Assembly (NCBI RefSeq): GCF_000448565.1
Contig: NZ_CM002128.1
Span: forward strand, 209,482 to 260,201
DNA: 50,720 nt
Direction: 5' to 3'
Source of the DNA: Streptococcus sp. HSISM1
GTDB taxonomy: Bacteria > Bacillota > Bacilli > Lactobacillales > Streptococcaceae
The translations under genes were made by a program, and so were the position numbers. Shown here one piece after another: positions 31,434 to 40,115 of this stretch. The first letter of the stretch is position 1; the number at the start of each line of letters is the position of its first letter. A model generated the notes under the pieces. The model worked only from the letters and a program-made list of their open reading frames with translations, searched no databases and was not told where the DNA came from.

Positions 31434-33339
31434 ATGATTATTTTACAAGCCAACAAAATTGAACGCTCTTTTGCAGGGGAGGTTCTTTTTGATAATATCA
31501 GCCTGCAGGTGGATGAACGGGACCGGATTGCCCTGGTCGGAAAGAACGGAGCCGGTAAGTCAACACTCTTAAAAATCTTGGTGGGAGAAGAAGAACCAAC
31601 TTCAGGAGAAATCAATAAAAAGCGGGATCTTTCTCTCTCTTATTTAGCCCAGGATAGTCGCTTTGAGTCGTCCAATACTATCTACGATGAGATGCTCCAC
31701 GTCTTTGACGATCTCCGTAAAACGGAGAAAACTTTGCGGCAGATGGAGCTTGAGATGGGGAAAAACTGGGGCTGACTTAGAAAAACTCATGCAGGACTAT
31801 GACCGTCTCTCGGAAGAATTCCGTCAGGCTGGTGGCTTCACCTATGAAGCAGATATCCGCGCCATTCTCAACGGCTTTAAGTTCGATGAGTCCATGTGGC
31901 AGATGAAGATTGAAGAGCTGTCTGGTGGGCAAAATACCCGTCTAGCTCTGGCCAAGATGCTTCTAGAAAAACCAAATCTCCTGGTACTGGACGAGCCGAC
32001 CAACCACTTGGATATTGAGACCATCGCCTGGTTGGAAAACTATCTGGTTAATTATAGTGGAGCTCTTCTCATTATCAGCCACGACCGCTATTTCCTCGAT
32101 AAGGTCGCAACCATTACCTTGGATTTGACCAAGCATTCCTTGGACCGCTATGTCGGCAATTACTCGAGTTTTGTGGAGCAAAAGGAGCAAAAACTGCTGA
32201 CCGAAGCCAAGAACTACGAGAAGCAACAAAAAGAAATTGCAGCTCTGGAAGACTTTGTTAATCGTAATTTGGTGCGGGCTTCGACTACCAAGAGAGCCCA
32301 GTCTCGGCGCAAGCAGTTGGAAAAAATGGAGCGCCTAGACAAGCCAGAAGCTGGGACCAAGTCTGCCCATATGACCTTCCATTCCGATAAGACCTCGGGC
32401 AATGTCGTCTTGACAGTAGAAGAGGCAGCCGTCGGCTATGACGATCAAATCCTGTCAGAGCCTATCAATCTAGACATACGTAAGATGAATGCGGTCGCTA
32501 TTGTAGGACCAAATGGGATCGGGAAATCTACTCTTATCAAGTCCATCGTTGGGCAGATTCCTTTTATCAAGGGTGAAGCTCGTTTTGGAGCCAATGTCGA
32601 GGTGGGCTACTATGACCAGACCCAAAGTAAACTAACGCCACACAACAGTGTCTTGGATGAGCTCTGGAATGACTTTAAACTGACGCCAGAAGTAGAAATT
32701 CGCAATCGCCTGGGCGCCTTTCTTTTCTCTGGGGATGATGTCAAGAAAACCGTCGGAATGCTGTCAGGTGGAGAGCGGGCCCGCTTGCTTCTAGCCAAGC
32801 TGTCCATGGAGAATAACAATTTCTTGATTCTCGACGAGCCGACCAACCACTTGGATATCGATAGCAAGGAAGTGCTGGAAAATGCCTTGATTGATTTTGA
32901 TGGGACCTTGCTCTTTGTCAGCCACGACCGTTACTTTATCAATCGGGTGGCTACTCAAGTTTTGGAACTCTCAGAAGAAGGCTCAACCCTTTACCTAGGA
33001 GACTATGACTATTATCTGGAGAAGAAAGCAGAGTTAGAGGCCCTTGCTGCAGCACAAGCAGAATCTGTACCTGCTTCTTCATCGGAAGAAGTCACTAGCA
33101 ATGACTATCACTTGCAGAAGCAAAACCAGAAGGAACTCCGGAAAATTACTCGTCGCATTGAGCAATTGGAAGCAGAGATGGAAGAGTTGGATCAAAAAAT
33201 CCAAGACATCACCGAAACCATGCATAGCACCAATGATGCAGCTGACTTGGTTCAACTCCAGAGCGAGCTGGATCAACTAACTGCCCAGCAGGAAGCGGTC
33301 ATGGAAGAGTGGGCAGAACTGTCAGAGCAGGTGGAATAG
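31434..33339 (+). pseudogene. ABC-F family ATPase, frameshifted as read
   Basis: Soluble protein with two ABC cassettes and no membrane domain; ABC-F proteins act on the ribosome. As read, the first frame stops at 31775 (113 aa), and the second frame covers the rest to 33339. The break is at the G4A5 stretch 31757-31765. One more G and one more A would give MGEKTGADLEKLM and a 635-aa protein; a one-base deletion gives 634 aa. Motifs are otherwise intact: Walker A GKNGAGKST (near 38), LSGGQNTRLALAKMLL and VLDEPTNHLD of cassette 1, a charged linker (KNYEKQQKEIAALEDFV), Walker A GPNGIGKST and LSGGERARLLLAK of cassette 2, and a C-terminal coiled coil. It lies next to an Rgg regulator and exporters. 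It is probably YdiF-like rather than a recognised resistance protein. Confidence 0.88.
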
Positions 33340-34212
33340 ATGGAAGATCTTGGAAAAGTTTTTCGTGAATTTCGAATCAGTAAGAATTATTCGTTAAAAG
33401 AAGCTGCAGGAGAAGCTTGCTCGACCTCCCAATTATCCCGTTTTGAATTGGGGGAGTCGGATCTGGCTGCTTCGCGCTTCTTTGACATTTTGGACAATAT
33501 CCATGTGACGATTGAGAATTTTATGGATAAGGCCAGAAATTTTCAACACCATGAGCATGTCGCCATAATGGCTCAGTTAGTTCCTCTTTATTACGCCAAT
33601 GATATTGCAGGTTTTCAAAAGCTTCAAGAAGAGGAACTTGAAAAGGCTAAACATTCGACCAATCCCCTCTATTTTGAGCTGAACTGGATCCTGCTACAAG
33701 GCCTGATTTGCCAGAGAGATGCCAGCTACACGATGCAGCAGCGTGATCTGGATAAGGTGGCAGATTATCTCTTTCAAACGGAAGAGTGGACCATGTATGA
33801 ATTGATCCTCTTTGGCAATCTCTACAGCTTTTATGATGTGGACTATGTCACACGGCTTGGGAGAGAAGTGATGGAGCGTGAAGATTTCTACAAGGAAATT
33901 GGTCGCCATCGAAAACTGGTCTTGATTCTGGCTCTGAATTGTTACCAGCATTGTTTAGAACACCGTGCTTTTGAAAATGCCAGCTATTTTGAAGCCTATG
34001 TAGAAAAGATTATCGGGAAGAGCATCAAACTCTACGAACGCAATATCTTTCATTATCTCAAGGGATTTGCTCTGTATCAGAAGGGGCAAACAGAAGAAGG
34101 GCGGCAGCAAATGCAGGAAGCCATGCATATTTTTGATGTGCTGGGACTGCCAGAGCAGGTGGTCTATTATAAAGAACACTTTGATAAATTTGTAATAGAT
34201 CAATGTTCCTAA
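33340..34212 (+). CDS. Rgg/GadR/MutR-family transcriptional regulator
   Basis: A 290-residue DNA-binding regulator. The N-terminal helix-turn-helix spans residues about 5-60 (FREFRISKNYSLKEAAGEACSTSQLSRFELGESDL), and the remainder is the helical, TPR-like domain that binds short peptides in Rgg proteins. The ATG follows the ABC-F stop with no gap (TAG-ATG), so its translation depends on the upstream gene. I see no SHP-type pheromone gene beside it. It is followed 25 nt later by an MFS gene, which it may regulate. Confidence 0.92.
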   Translation: MEDLGKVFREFRISKNYSLKEAAGEACSTSQLSRFELGESDLAASRFFDILDNIHVTIENFMDKARNFQHHEHVAIMAQLVPLYYANDIAGFQKLQEEELEKAKHSTNPLYFELNWILLQGLICQRDASYTMQQRDLDKVADYLFQTEEWTMYELILFGNLYSFYDVDYVTRLGREVMEREDFYKEIGRHRKLVLILALNCYQHCLEHRAFENASYFEAYVEKIIGKSIKLYERNIFHYLKGFALYQKGQTEEGRQQMQEAMHIFDVLGLPEQVVYYKEHFDKFVIDQCS

Positions 34213-34226
34213 ATAGGACAGAGATA
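34179..34226 (+). repeat. rgg 3' end, source copy of a duplicated segment
   Basis: CTTTGATAAATTTGTAA (34179-34195) and the following bases to the AAATAGG before the MFS gene reappear at 35422-35460 before the second MFS gene. Confidence 0.75.
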
Positions 34227-34237
34227 AAGGAGATTTT

Positions 34238-35416
34238 ATGAACCGACATGCGGTCCAATTAATTAGTCGTGGAGCAATTAACAAAATTGGAAATATGCTC
34301 TATGACTATGGGAATAGTGTCTGGCTGGCCTCGATGGGGACTATAGGAAAGACGGTATTAGGGATCTATCAGATTTCTGAGTTAGTGACAGGGATTCTCG
34401 TGAATCCTTTTGGAGGAGTGATTTCAGACCGTTTTTCTCGTCGCAAGATTTTGATGACGACCGACTTGGTTTGTGGACTCCTTTGTTTGGCGATTTCTTT
34501 TATCACAAATGATATCTTGATGATTGCGGCTCTTATTTTTGCCAATATTGTTCAGGCCATTGCCTTTGGTTTTTCTCGCCCTGCCAATAAAGCCATTATT
34601 ACCGAGGTAGTAGAGAAAGACGAGATTGTGACCTATAACGCCCACTTGGAGTTAGTCTTACAGGTTGTTAGTGTCTGTTCACCTGTTTTTTCTTTCCTAG
34701 TTCTACAATTTGCCAGTCTTTATATGACCCTCTTATTAGATGCACTGACCTTTTTCATTGCTTTTGTCCTAGTGGCTTTCCTTCCGAAAGAAGAAGCTAA
34801 GGTTCAAGAGAGGAAACAGTTTACCGGGAAAGATATTTTTTCTGATATCAAGGATGGGTTAGACTATATCTGGCATCAGAAAGAGATTTTCTTTCTCTTA
34901 TTAGTGGCTTCTAGCGTCAATTTCTTTTTTGCAGCTTTTGAGTTTTTACTTCCCTTCTCGAATCGTCTATACGAGGTTAAAGGAGCTTATGCGACTATTT
35001 TAACGCTGGGAGCTATTGGATCTATTCTAGGAGCGCTTGTTGCCAATAAAATGAAATCAAGTATGAAAATTCTCCTGTTTTTACTGCTCATGGCAGGGGT
35101 CGGAGTGTTCATAATGGGCTTGCCCCTTCCGCCTTATCTTTCCTTTTCAGGAAATCTGATCTGTGAATTTTTTGTGACCATTTTCGACATCCACGTTTTT
35201 ACTCAAGTACAAACCAAGGTGGAAGATGATTATCTAGGTAGAGTCTTGAGCACAATTTATACTTTGGCTGTTCTCTTTATGCCCATCGCCAAAGGGTTGA
35301 TGACTTGGTTGCCAAGTGTCCGCATGGAATCATTTCTTTTTATTGGAGCTGGGGTTATTCTCTTTTCACTCTTGGCTCAGCTAGTAGCTAAGCAACTTCA
35401 ATCAAAAGAACTGTAG
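34238..35416 (+). CDS. MFS exporter, copy 1
   Basis: A 392-residue integral membrane protein with about 12 hydrophobic segments. The loop 2-3 motif GGVISDRFSRRKILM (residues about 58-72) is the MFS signature, and VEDDYLGRVLSTIY near residue 325 is shared with Mef- and EntS-like exporters. The probable role is efflux of a drug, peptide or siderophore, but the substrate is unknown. AAAGGAG lies 9 nt before ATG 34238, and it follows rgg by 25 nt. It is about 88% identical to the next gene (roughly 48 differences over 392 aligned residues, no gaps). Confidence 0.93.
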   Translation: MNRHAVQLISRGAINKIGNMLYDYGNSVWLASMGTIGKTVLGIYQISELVTGILVNPFGGVISDRFSRRKILMTTDLVCGLLCLAISFITNDILMIAALIFANIVQAIAFGFSRPANKAIITEVVEKDEIVTYNAHLELVLQVVSVCSPVFSFLVLQFASLYMTLLLDALTFFIAFVLVAFLPKEEAKVQERKQFTGKDIFSDIKDGLDYIWHQKEIFFLLLVASSVNFFFAAFEFLLPFSNRLYEVKGAYATILTLGAIGSILGALVANKMKSSMKILLFLLLMAGVGVFIMGLPLPPYLSFSGNLICEFFVTIFDIHVFTQVQTKVEDDYLGRVLSTIYTLAVLFMPIAKGLMTWLPSVRMESFLFIGAGVILFSLLAQLVAKQLQSKEL

Positions 35417-35421
35417 GGATC

Positions 35422-35460
35422 CTTTGATAAATTTGTAAAATATTAATTTTCCCAAATAGG
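35422..35460 (+). repeat. relic of the rgg 3' end between the two MFS genes
   Basis: Begins with the same 17 bases as 34179-34195, then matches with scattered substitutions through CAAATAGG. It marks the left edge of the tandem duplication. Confidence 0.75.
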
Positions 35461-35467
35461 GGACAAA

Positions 35468-35491
35468 ATGAAAACCTCTTTCATGAACTGA
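35468..35491 (+). CDS. seven-codon leader ORF (MKTSFMN)
   Basis: ATG at 35468 follows AGGGGAC at good spacing and ends at TGA 35489-35491. Codons 2-6 cover the 5' arm of the hairpin whose 3' arm contains the ribosome binding site of the next MFS gene. This resembles the leader peptides of translation- or transcription-attenuated resistance genes. No such ORF precedes the first MFS copy. Confidence 0.4.
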   Translation: MKTSFMN

Positions 35492-35525
35492 TACAATAGT
35501 TTCAGAAAATGAAGGAGGTTTTTTT
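35471..35525 (+). promoter_or_regulatory. terminator-like hairpin overlapping the binding site of the second MFS gene
   Basis: AAAACCTCTTTCAT (35471-35484) pairs with ATGAAGGAGGTTTT (35509-35522) with one mismatch. Seven T residues (35519-35525) end at the ATG. The 3' arm contains the AAGGAGG binding site. A TGA-TACAAT in the loop (35489-35497) could also be an extended -10. Confidence 0.6.
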
Positions 35526-36704
35526 ATGAATCGACATGCTATCCAGCTGATTGCTCGTGGAGCGATCAATCGAATGGGAAATATGCTCTATGATTACGGG
35601 AATAGTGTCTGGCTGGCCTCGATGGGGACGGTAGGAAAGACGGTATTAGGGATTTATCAGATTTCTGAACTTGTCACCTCCATTCTAGTCAATCCATTTG
35701 GTGGCGTGATCTCAGACCGTTTTTCCCGACGCAAGATTTTGATGACAACCGACTTGGTTTGTGGTCTCCTTTGTTTGGGCATTTCTTTTATCACAAATGA
35801 TAGCTTGATGATTGCGGCCTTGATTTTTGCCAATATTGTCCAGGCCATTGCCTTCGCATTTTCTCGTACTGCTAATAAAGCCATTATCACAGAAGTTGTA
35901 GACAAGGACGAGATTGTGACCTATAATGCCCACTTGGAGTTGGTCTTACAGGTTGTTGGTGTCAGCTCTCCTGTGTTCTCTTTCCTTGTTTTACAATTTG
36001 CCAGTCTCCATGCGACCCTCTTACTGGATGCACTGACCTTTTTCATCGCCTTTGTCCTAGTGGCATTCCTTCCGAAAGAAGAAGCCAAAGCTCAAGAGAA
36101 GAAGCCTTTTACGGGAAAAGATATTTTTTCGGATATGAAAGATGGACTAGACTACATCTGGCATCAGAAAGAGATTTTCTTTCTCTTGTTGGTGGCTTCA
36201 AGCGTCAATTTCTTTTTTGCAGCTTTTGAGTTTTTACTCCCCTTTTCCAATCGCCTTTACGGGGTCAATGGAGCCTATGCAACCATCTTAACCTTGGGCG
36301 CTATTGGCTCCATCATCGGAGCCTTGATTGCTAATAAATTTAAATCAAGCATGGAGATGCTTCTCTTCTTATTGATTTTAACAGGAGTAGGAGTATTCAT
36401 GATGGGCTTGCCCCTTCATCCTCTTCTATCCTTTTCTGGAAATTTGGTCTGTGAACTCTTTATGACGATTTTTAATATTCACTTTTTTACCCAAGTGCAA
36501 ACCAAGGTAGAAGGAGACTACCTGGGCAGGGTCTTAAGCACTATTTTTACCCTAGCCATTCTCTTTATGCCTGTGGCTAAAGGCTTGATGACCTGGTTAC
36601 CAAGCGTCCGTGTAGAATCCTTTCTCCTGATCGGAGCTGGTGTCATTCTCTTCTCACTCTTAGCTCAAGTAGTCGCCAAGCACCTACAAGCAAAAAATCA
36701 TTAG
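35526..36704 (+). CDS. MFS exporter, copy 2
   Basis: A 392-residue protein with about 12 membrane segments, a near twin of the preceding gene: the same GGVISDRFSRRKILM loop and a VEGDYLGRVLSTIF motif. Differences are spread along the protein and mostly conservative, so both copies look functional rather than decayed. AAGGAGG lies 7 nt upstream of ATG 35526 but inside a hairpin arm. Its stop overlaps that of the convergent lapA as read. Confidence 0.93.
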   Translation: MNRHAIQLIARGAINRMGNMLYDYGNSVWLASMGTVGKTVLGIYQISELVTSILVNPFGGVISDRFSRRKILMTTDLVCGLLCLGISFITNDSLMIAALIFANIVQAIAFAFSRTANKAIITEVVDKDEIVTYNAHLELVLQVVGVSSPVFSFLVLQFASLHATLLLDALTFFIAFVLVAFLPKEEAKAQEKKPFTGKDIFSDMKDGLDYIWHQKEIFFLLLVASSVNFFFAAFEFLLPFSNRLYGVNGAYATILTLGAIGSIIGALIANKFKSSMEMLLFLLILTGVGVFMMGLPLHPLLSFSGNLVCELFMTIFNIHFFTQVQTKVEGDYLGRVLSTIFTLAILFMPVAKGLMTWLPSVRVESFLLIGAGVILFSLLAQVVAKHLQAKNH

Positions 36705-37024
36705 AACAACATGAAAAAAGCACCGAATGGTGCTTTTTTAGTTGTTATTTTTTCTTCTATTTTAACTTCTTTCTTTTCTTCCTCCAGTTGCTTTTGAGTG
36801 CTCTTGAGTTCTTTTTTTAGGGAGAAGCCCTTTGAAAAATTAACCAAGGTCATGACAAATGCACCCAGGAGGACACAGAGCAAGATCAGAATGATCAAGG
36901 GCAATTTAAATTGGACCAAGAGGAAATTCACAGTGACTGATTGCATGTTTGCAAGGGAAATACCAGCAATCAATAAAATTAAAAGTAATAAAGCAATGTA
37001 GTGTAGATTATTTTTGTTCATCAT
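36701..37024 (-). CDS. LapA-domain (DUF1049) membrane protein, 3' end doubtful
   Basis: A small membrane protein with two hydrophobic helices (residues about 9-27 and 40-63), the LRQ/SLKKELK basic turn and a charged coiled coil, as in LapA/YciS-like proteins; role in streptococci unknown. As read it has 107 aa, but the last 13 residues are encoded by the bidirectional terminator and the stop lies beyond its T tract. One more T in the T6 run at 36748-36753 would end the protein at 36738 (EEKNNN, then stop), just before the hairpin. It sits 7 nt downstream of gatD on the minus strand. Confidence 0.8.
   Translation of the reverse strand: MMNKNNLHYIALLLLILLIAGISLANMQSVTVNFLLVQFKLPLIILILLCVLLGAFVMTLVNFSKGFSLKKELKSTQKQLEEEKKEVKIEEKITTKKAPFGAFFMLF
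36714..36739. terminator. bidirectional terminator between the second MFS gene and lapA
   Basis: AAAAAAGCACC (36714-36724), loop GAAT, GGTGCTTTTTT (36729-36739): perfect 11-bp stem with A and T flanks on both sides. Confidence 0.9.
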
Positions 37025-37031
37025 TATCTCC

Positions 37032-37820
37032 TTATTGTTCAGTCAGTGCCTTGCTTTTCACATCAGCGTATTCTTCCGGCTGTTCTAGGTTTAGAATCTC
37101 CTCATAAGCCGGTAGGGAAAGGTCCTTGCCATATTTATTTTTTAAGGCAGTGCTCACCAAGCGATAGGCCAAATTGGCATTTCGGGACAAGATAGGACCG
37201 TGGAAGTAGCTCCCAAAGACGTTCTTGTAATGAACCCCTTCGCACCCATCTTCTTTGTTGTTCCCATTTCCATAGACAACCTTGCCCAGCGGTTTTTCAT
37301 CCTCAGCCAAGAAGGTCCGACCTTGGTGGTTTTCAAAACCATAATAGGTTTCGTTAAATTCTTCGTTATGGATTTTGATATCACCGATATAGCGGTTGTT
37401 GACTTGGTTGAGCGTATAGTGGCCCATAATACCGAGCCCTTCAATGCGTTTGCCAGAAACTTCAATATAGTACTGGCCTAGAAGCTGAAAGCCACCACAG
37501 ATAGCAAGGACCACACCATCGTCATCAATAAAGCGTGCAAGATCTTCTTTTTTATCTGGAAGATCTTCTGATACAATGGTCTGTTCGTAGTCTTGTCCTC
37601 CACCGAAAAAGGCGATATCATAGGCATCAGGGTCAAACCGGTCTTTGAGAGAGACGATATCCACTGTGACATGGGCTCCAAGTTTTTCCGCAACGTACTT
37701 GAGCATGAGGATATTCCCATTGTCTCCGTATGTATTCATTAAGTTGCCGTAGAGATGGGCAATGCGCAGGCTGTAAGGATACTGTGCCTGATCAGAAGAT
37801 TCTAGAGAAGTATAAGTCAT
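37032..37820 (-). CDS. gatD: lipid II isoglutaminyl synthase, glutamine amidotransferase subunit
   Basis: Supplies ammonia from glutamine to MurT for amidation of the D-Glu in the lipid II stem peptide, needed for efficient cross-linking in streptococci. The 262 residues have the CobB/CobQ-like glutaminase fold, with the nucleophile Cys108 in [16 protein letters not shown] and the catalytic His in [13 protein letters not shown] near residue 205. Its ATG shares a base with the murT stop (TAATG), so the two subunits are translationally coupled. Confidence 0.96.
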   Translation of the reverse strand: MTYTSLESSDQAQYPYSLRIAHLYGNLMNTYGDNGNILMLKYVAEKLGAHVTVDIVSLKDRFDPDAYDIAFFGGGQDYEQTIVSEDLPDKKEDLARFIDDDGVVLAICGGFQLLGQYYIEVSGKRIEGLGIMGHYTLNQVNNRYIGDIKIHNEEFNETYYGFENHQGRTFLAEDEKPLGKVVYGNGNNKEDGCEGVHYKNVFGSYFHGPILSRNANLAYRLVSTALKNKYGKDLSLPAYEEILNLEQPEEYADVKSKALTEQ

Positions 37821-39163
37821 TAATTCATCTCCTTTTCAATCAGGTGTTCTTGGGCCAAAATCTCACGGAATTCAAGCATGGCCGTATAAGTGGCTAAGAT
37901 ATAGGCGTGAGGGGTTTCCTGTTGCTGGATACGTTGGAAAACCTCTTTTAATTCAGACATTTCTGTGATTTGATCAGCAGGATAGCCAGTGACCCGAAGT
38001 CGCCGAGCAATCTCAGAGTGGCGCACCCCGCCAGCATTGATTTCTGGAATATCCATCTGGGTGATTTGCTCAAAGTCCGCATCCCAGATCCAGCTGGTGT
38101 CGATTCCATCCGCATAATTCGCATTGAGGAGGACCGACAAGCTAAAGGAATAAGGTGCTAGTTTGATCATTTCAATGGCTTGGGTCGCACCAACTGGATT
38201 CTTAATCAGAACCAAGGTACATTCCTTATCCCCAATCTTAAAGGTTTCCTGACGACCAAAGACAGCGCGACTGCGATCAAATCCTTGCTTAATCACTTCA
38301 GGTTGCACTCCAAAGAATCCAGCAACGGAAACAGCAGCTAAGGCATTGTAGATGTTGTAGAGACCGCCGATATTGATGTGGTAGTCTTGGCCTTGAATCC
38401 GGAATTGGGAAGAACGATGGGTTAAAGAGAGGAGGTCTGATACGGCATAAGTCAGAGGAGGCCGGTGGAAACCACAGTGCTCACAGATATAATCCCCAAG
38501 ATTAGCATAGGTATTGAGCTTGTACTTGAGAATATTGTGGCAATGCGGACAGAGGATTCCTTCCGTATTGTAATGAGCTAGTTGTGGCTCTGATTTGTCA
38601 GTATCAAATCCATAATATTGGATCGGATTGGATAAGGTCTGACTATTAAAGAGCGGACTATCACCATTTAACAAGACTGTTGCAGTTGGGACCTTGTGAA
38701 TGGCATCCAAAATCATTTGGTAGGTCGTATAGATCTCTCCATAGCGGTCCATCTGGTCCCGGAAAATATTAGTGACCACAAAAAGGCTGGGCTTAATATA
38801 ATCACAAATCCGAGAGAGGCTGGCCTCGTCAATTTCAAGTACCGCAATCGGTCGATTTGCTTTCGAATGCTTAGCCCGTAAGAAGGTCGTTGTAATCCCA
38901 GAGATCATATTGGCCCCACTTGGATTGGTCAAAATAGGTCCAAAAGCTTCTTGGAGAATACCTACTGTTAGCGCAGTGGTCAGGGTTTTTCCATTTGTCC
39001 CTGTAATCACAACAATCTCATAGTTTTTTGCCAGTTGACTGAGAATATCTTTATCAAATTTGAGGGCTACTTTACCTGGTAGGGTTGATCCCCGCCCCAT
39101 CTTTTCTAGAATAGAGCCGGAAAGCTTTCCTGCCAGAAGGCCCAAGGTTGTATTTATCTTCAT
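37820..39163 (-). CDS. murT: lipid II isoglutaminyl synthase, Mur-ligase-like subunit
   Basis: ATP-dependent partner of GatD that converts the iso-D-glutamate of lipid II to iso-D-glutamine. The 447 residues contain the Mur-ligase ATP loop [11 protein letters not shown] near residue 55, a four-cysteine zinc ribbon ([11 protein letters not shown] ... [10 protein letters not shown], residues about 205-230) characteristic of MurT, and a C-terminal DUF1727 domain. ATG 39163 has no Shine-Dalgarno sequence and lies 7 nt after a TGA-TAAAAT extended -10, so the mRNA may be leaderless. It is divergent from cdaA. Confidence 0.96.
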   Translation of the reverse strand: MKINTTLGLLAGKLSGSILEKMGRGSTLPGKVALKFDKDILSQLAKNYEIVVITGTNGKTLTTALTVGILQEAFGPILTNPSGANMISGITTTFLRAKHSKANRPIAVLEIDEASLSRICDYIKPSLFVVTNIFRDQMDRYGEIYTTYQMILDAIHKVPTATVLLNGDSPLFNSQTLSNPIQYYGFDTDKSEPQLAHYNTEGILCPHCHNILKYKLNTYANLGDYICEHCGFHRPPLTYAVSDLLSLTHRSSQFRIQGQDYHINIGGLYNIYNALAAVSVAGFFGVQPEVIKQGFDRSRAVFGRQETFKIGDKECTLVLIKNPVGATQAIEMIKLAPYSFSLSVLLNANYADGIDTSWIWDADFEQITQMDIPEINAGGVRHSEIARRLRVTGYPADQITEMSELKEVFQRIQQQETPHAYILATYTAMLEFREILAQEHLIEKEMN

Positions 39164-39170
39164 AAATCAT

Positions 39171-39179
39171 ATTTTATCA
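39171..39179 (-). promoter_or_regulatory. murT-gatD promoter (extended -10)
   Basis: On the minus strand TGA-TAAAAT (39179-39171), seven bases before the murT ATG. There is no good -35 element. Confidence 0.6.
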
Positions 39180-39219
39180 TAAAAAGCATCAGAAGGTTAC
39201 AGAAAAATCTGTTGAAACG

Positions 39220-39228
39220 TGTTATAAT
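39220..39228 (+). promoter_or_regulatory. cdaA operon promoter (extended -10)
   Basis: TGT-TATAAT at 39220-39228, about 38 bp before cdaA and divergent from the murT promoter. The -35 is weak. Confidence 0.6.
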
Positions 39229-39266
39229 AAGATGATATCTTTTAGAGAAGTGGTAGGTATGAGAAT

Positions 39267-40115
39267 ATGAATATTCAACAGTTTTCAAATCCACAATTTT
39301 GGACTAGTTTGTTCCCGAATTGGTGGAGTGTTATTATCAATATCATCGATATTGCCCTTGTGGCTTGGTTGTTGTATTTTTTGATCAAAGCTATTGCGGG
39401 TACAAAGATCATGATTTTGGTTCGTGGAGTCATTATCTTTTTCTTGGTTCAGTTTTTGGCCAATTTCTTGGGACTCACGACTATTTCTTGGCTGATCAAT
39501 CAAGTGATTACCTATGGGGTTATCGCCCTGGTTGTGATTTTCTCCCCTGAAATTCGGATTGGCTTAGAGCGTCTAGGTCGGGCGACAGAATTTTTTATGA
39601 CGAGTGAAGTCAGTCAGGAAGAGAAGATGGTACAGGCCTATGTTAAGGCAGTGGCTTATATGAGCCCACGTAAGATTGGTGCTTTGGTAGCTATTCAAGG
39701 GGCCAGAACCCTTCAGGAATACATTTCCACAGGGATTCCACTAGATGCGGATATTTCAGGAGAATTGCTGATTAATATCTTCATTCCTAATACTCCTTTG
39801 CACGATGGAGCGGTCATTGTCCGCAATGACAAAATCGCTGTTTCATGTGCCTACCTGCCCTTGACGGAAAACACTGAGATTTCAAAAGAGTTTGGAACGC
39901 GTCACCGTGCAGCTATTGGCTTATCTGAAGTTTCTGATGCCTTTACCTTTGTGGTATCAGAAGAAACGGGTGGCATCTCTATGACCTACAACGGAACTTT
40001 TCGTCATGATTTAACTTTAGAAGAGTTTGAGACGGAATTGAGAGCCTTCTTGGTTCCTGAAGAGAATAAAACGATTAGTTGGAAAGATCGTCTATTTGGG
40101 AGGGTAACAAAATGA
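39267..40115 (+). CDS. cdaA: membrane diadenylate cyclase
   Basis: Makes cyclic di-AMP from two ATP, controlling potassium and turgor. The 282 residues have three N-terminal membrane helices (residues about 15-85) and a DisA_N domain with both signatures: DGAVIV near residue 180 and RHRAAIG near residue 211. It is first in the conserved cdaA-cdaR-glmM cluster. The ATG has GGTAGG about 13 nt upstream, a weak site. Its stop overlaps the cdaR start (ATGA). Confidence 0.97.
   Translation: MNIQQFSNPQFWTSLFPNWWSVIINIIDIALVAWLLYFLIKAIAGTKIMILVRGVIIFFLVQFLANFLGLTTISWLINQVITYGVIALVVIFSPEIRIGLERLGRATEFFMTSEVSQEEKMVQAYVKAVAYMSPRKIGALVAIQGARTLQEYISTGIPLDADISGELLINIFIPNTPLHDGAVIVRNDKIAVSCAYLPLTENTEISKEFGTRHRAAIGLSEVSDAFTFVVSEETGGISMTYNGTFRHDLTLEEFETELRAFLVPEENKTISWKDRLFGRVTK

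Noticed and set aside
33340-33400. Search for an SHP-type pheromone gene next to the Rgg regulator
   Set aside because: There is no intergenic space upstream (TAG-ATG contact) and no short hydrophobic ORF with a binding site downstream. The seven-codon leader at 35468 is not hydrophobic enough to be an SHP.
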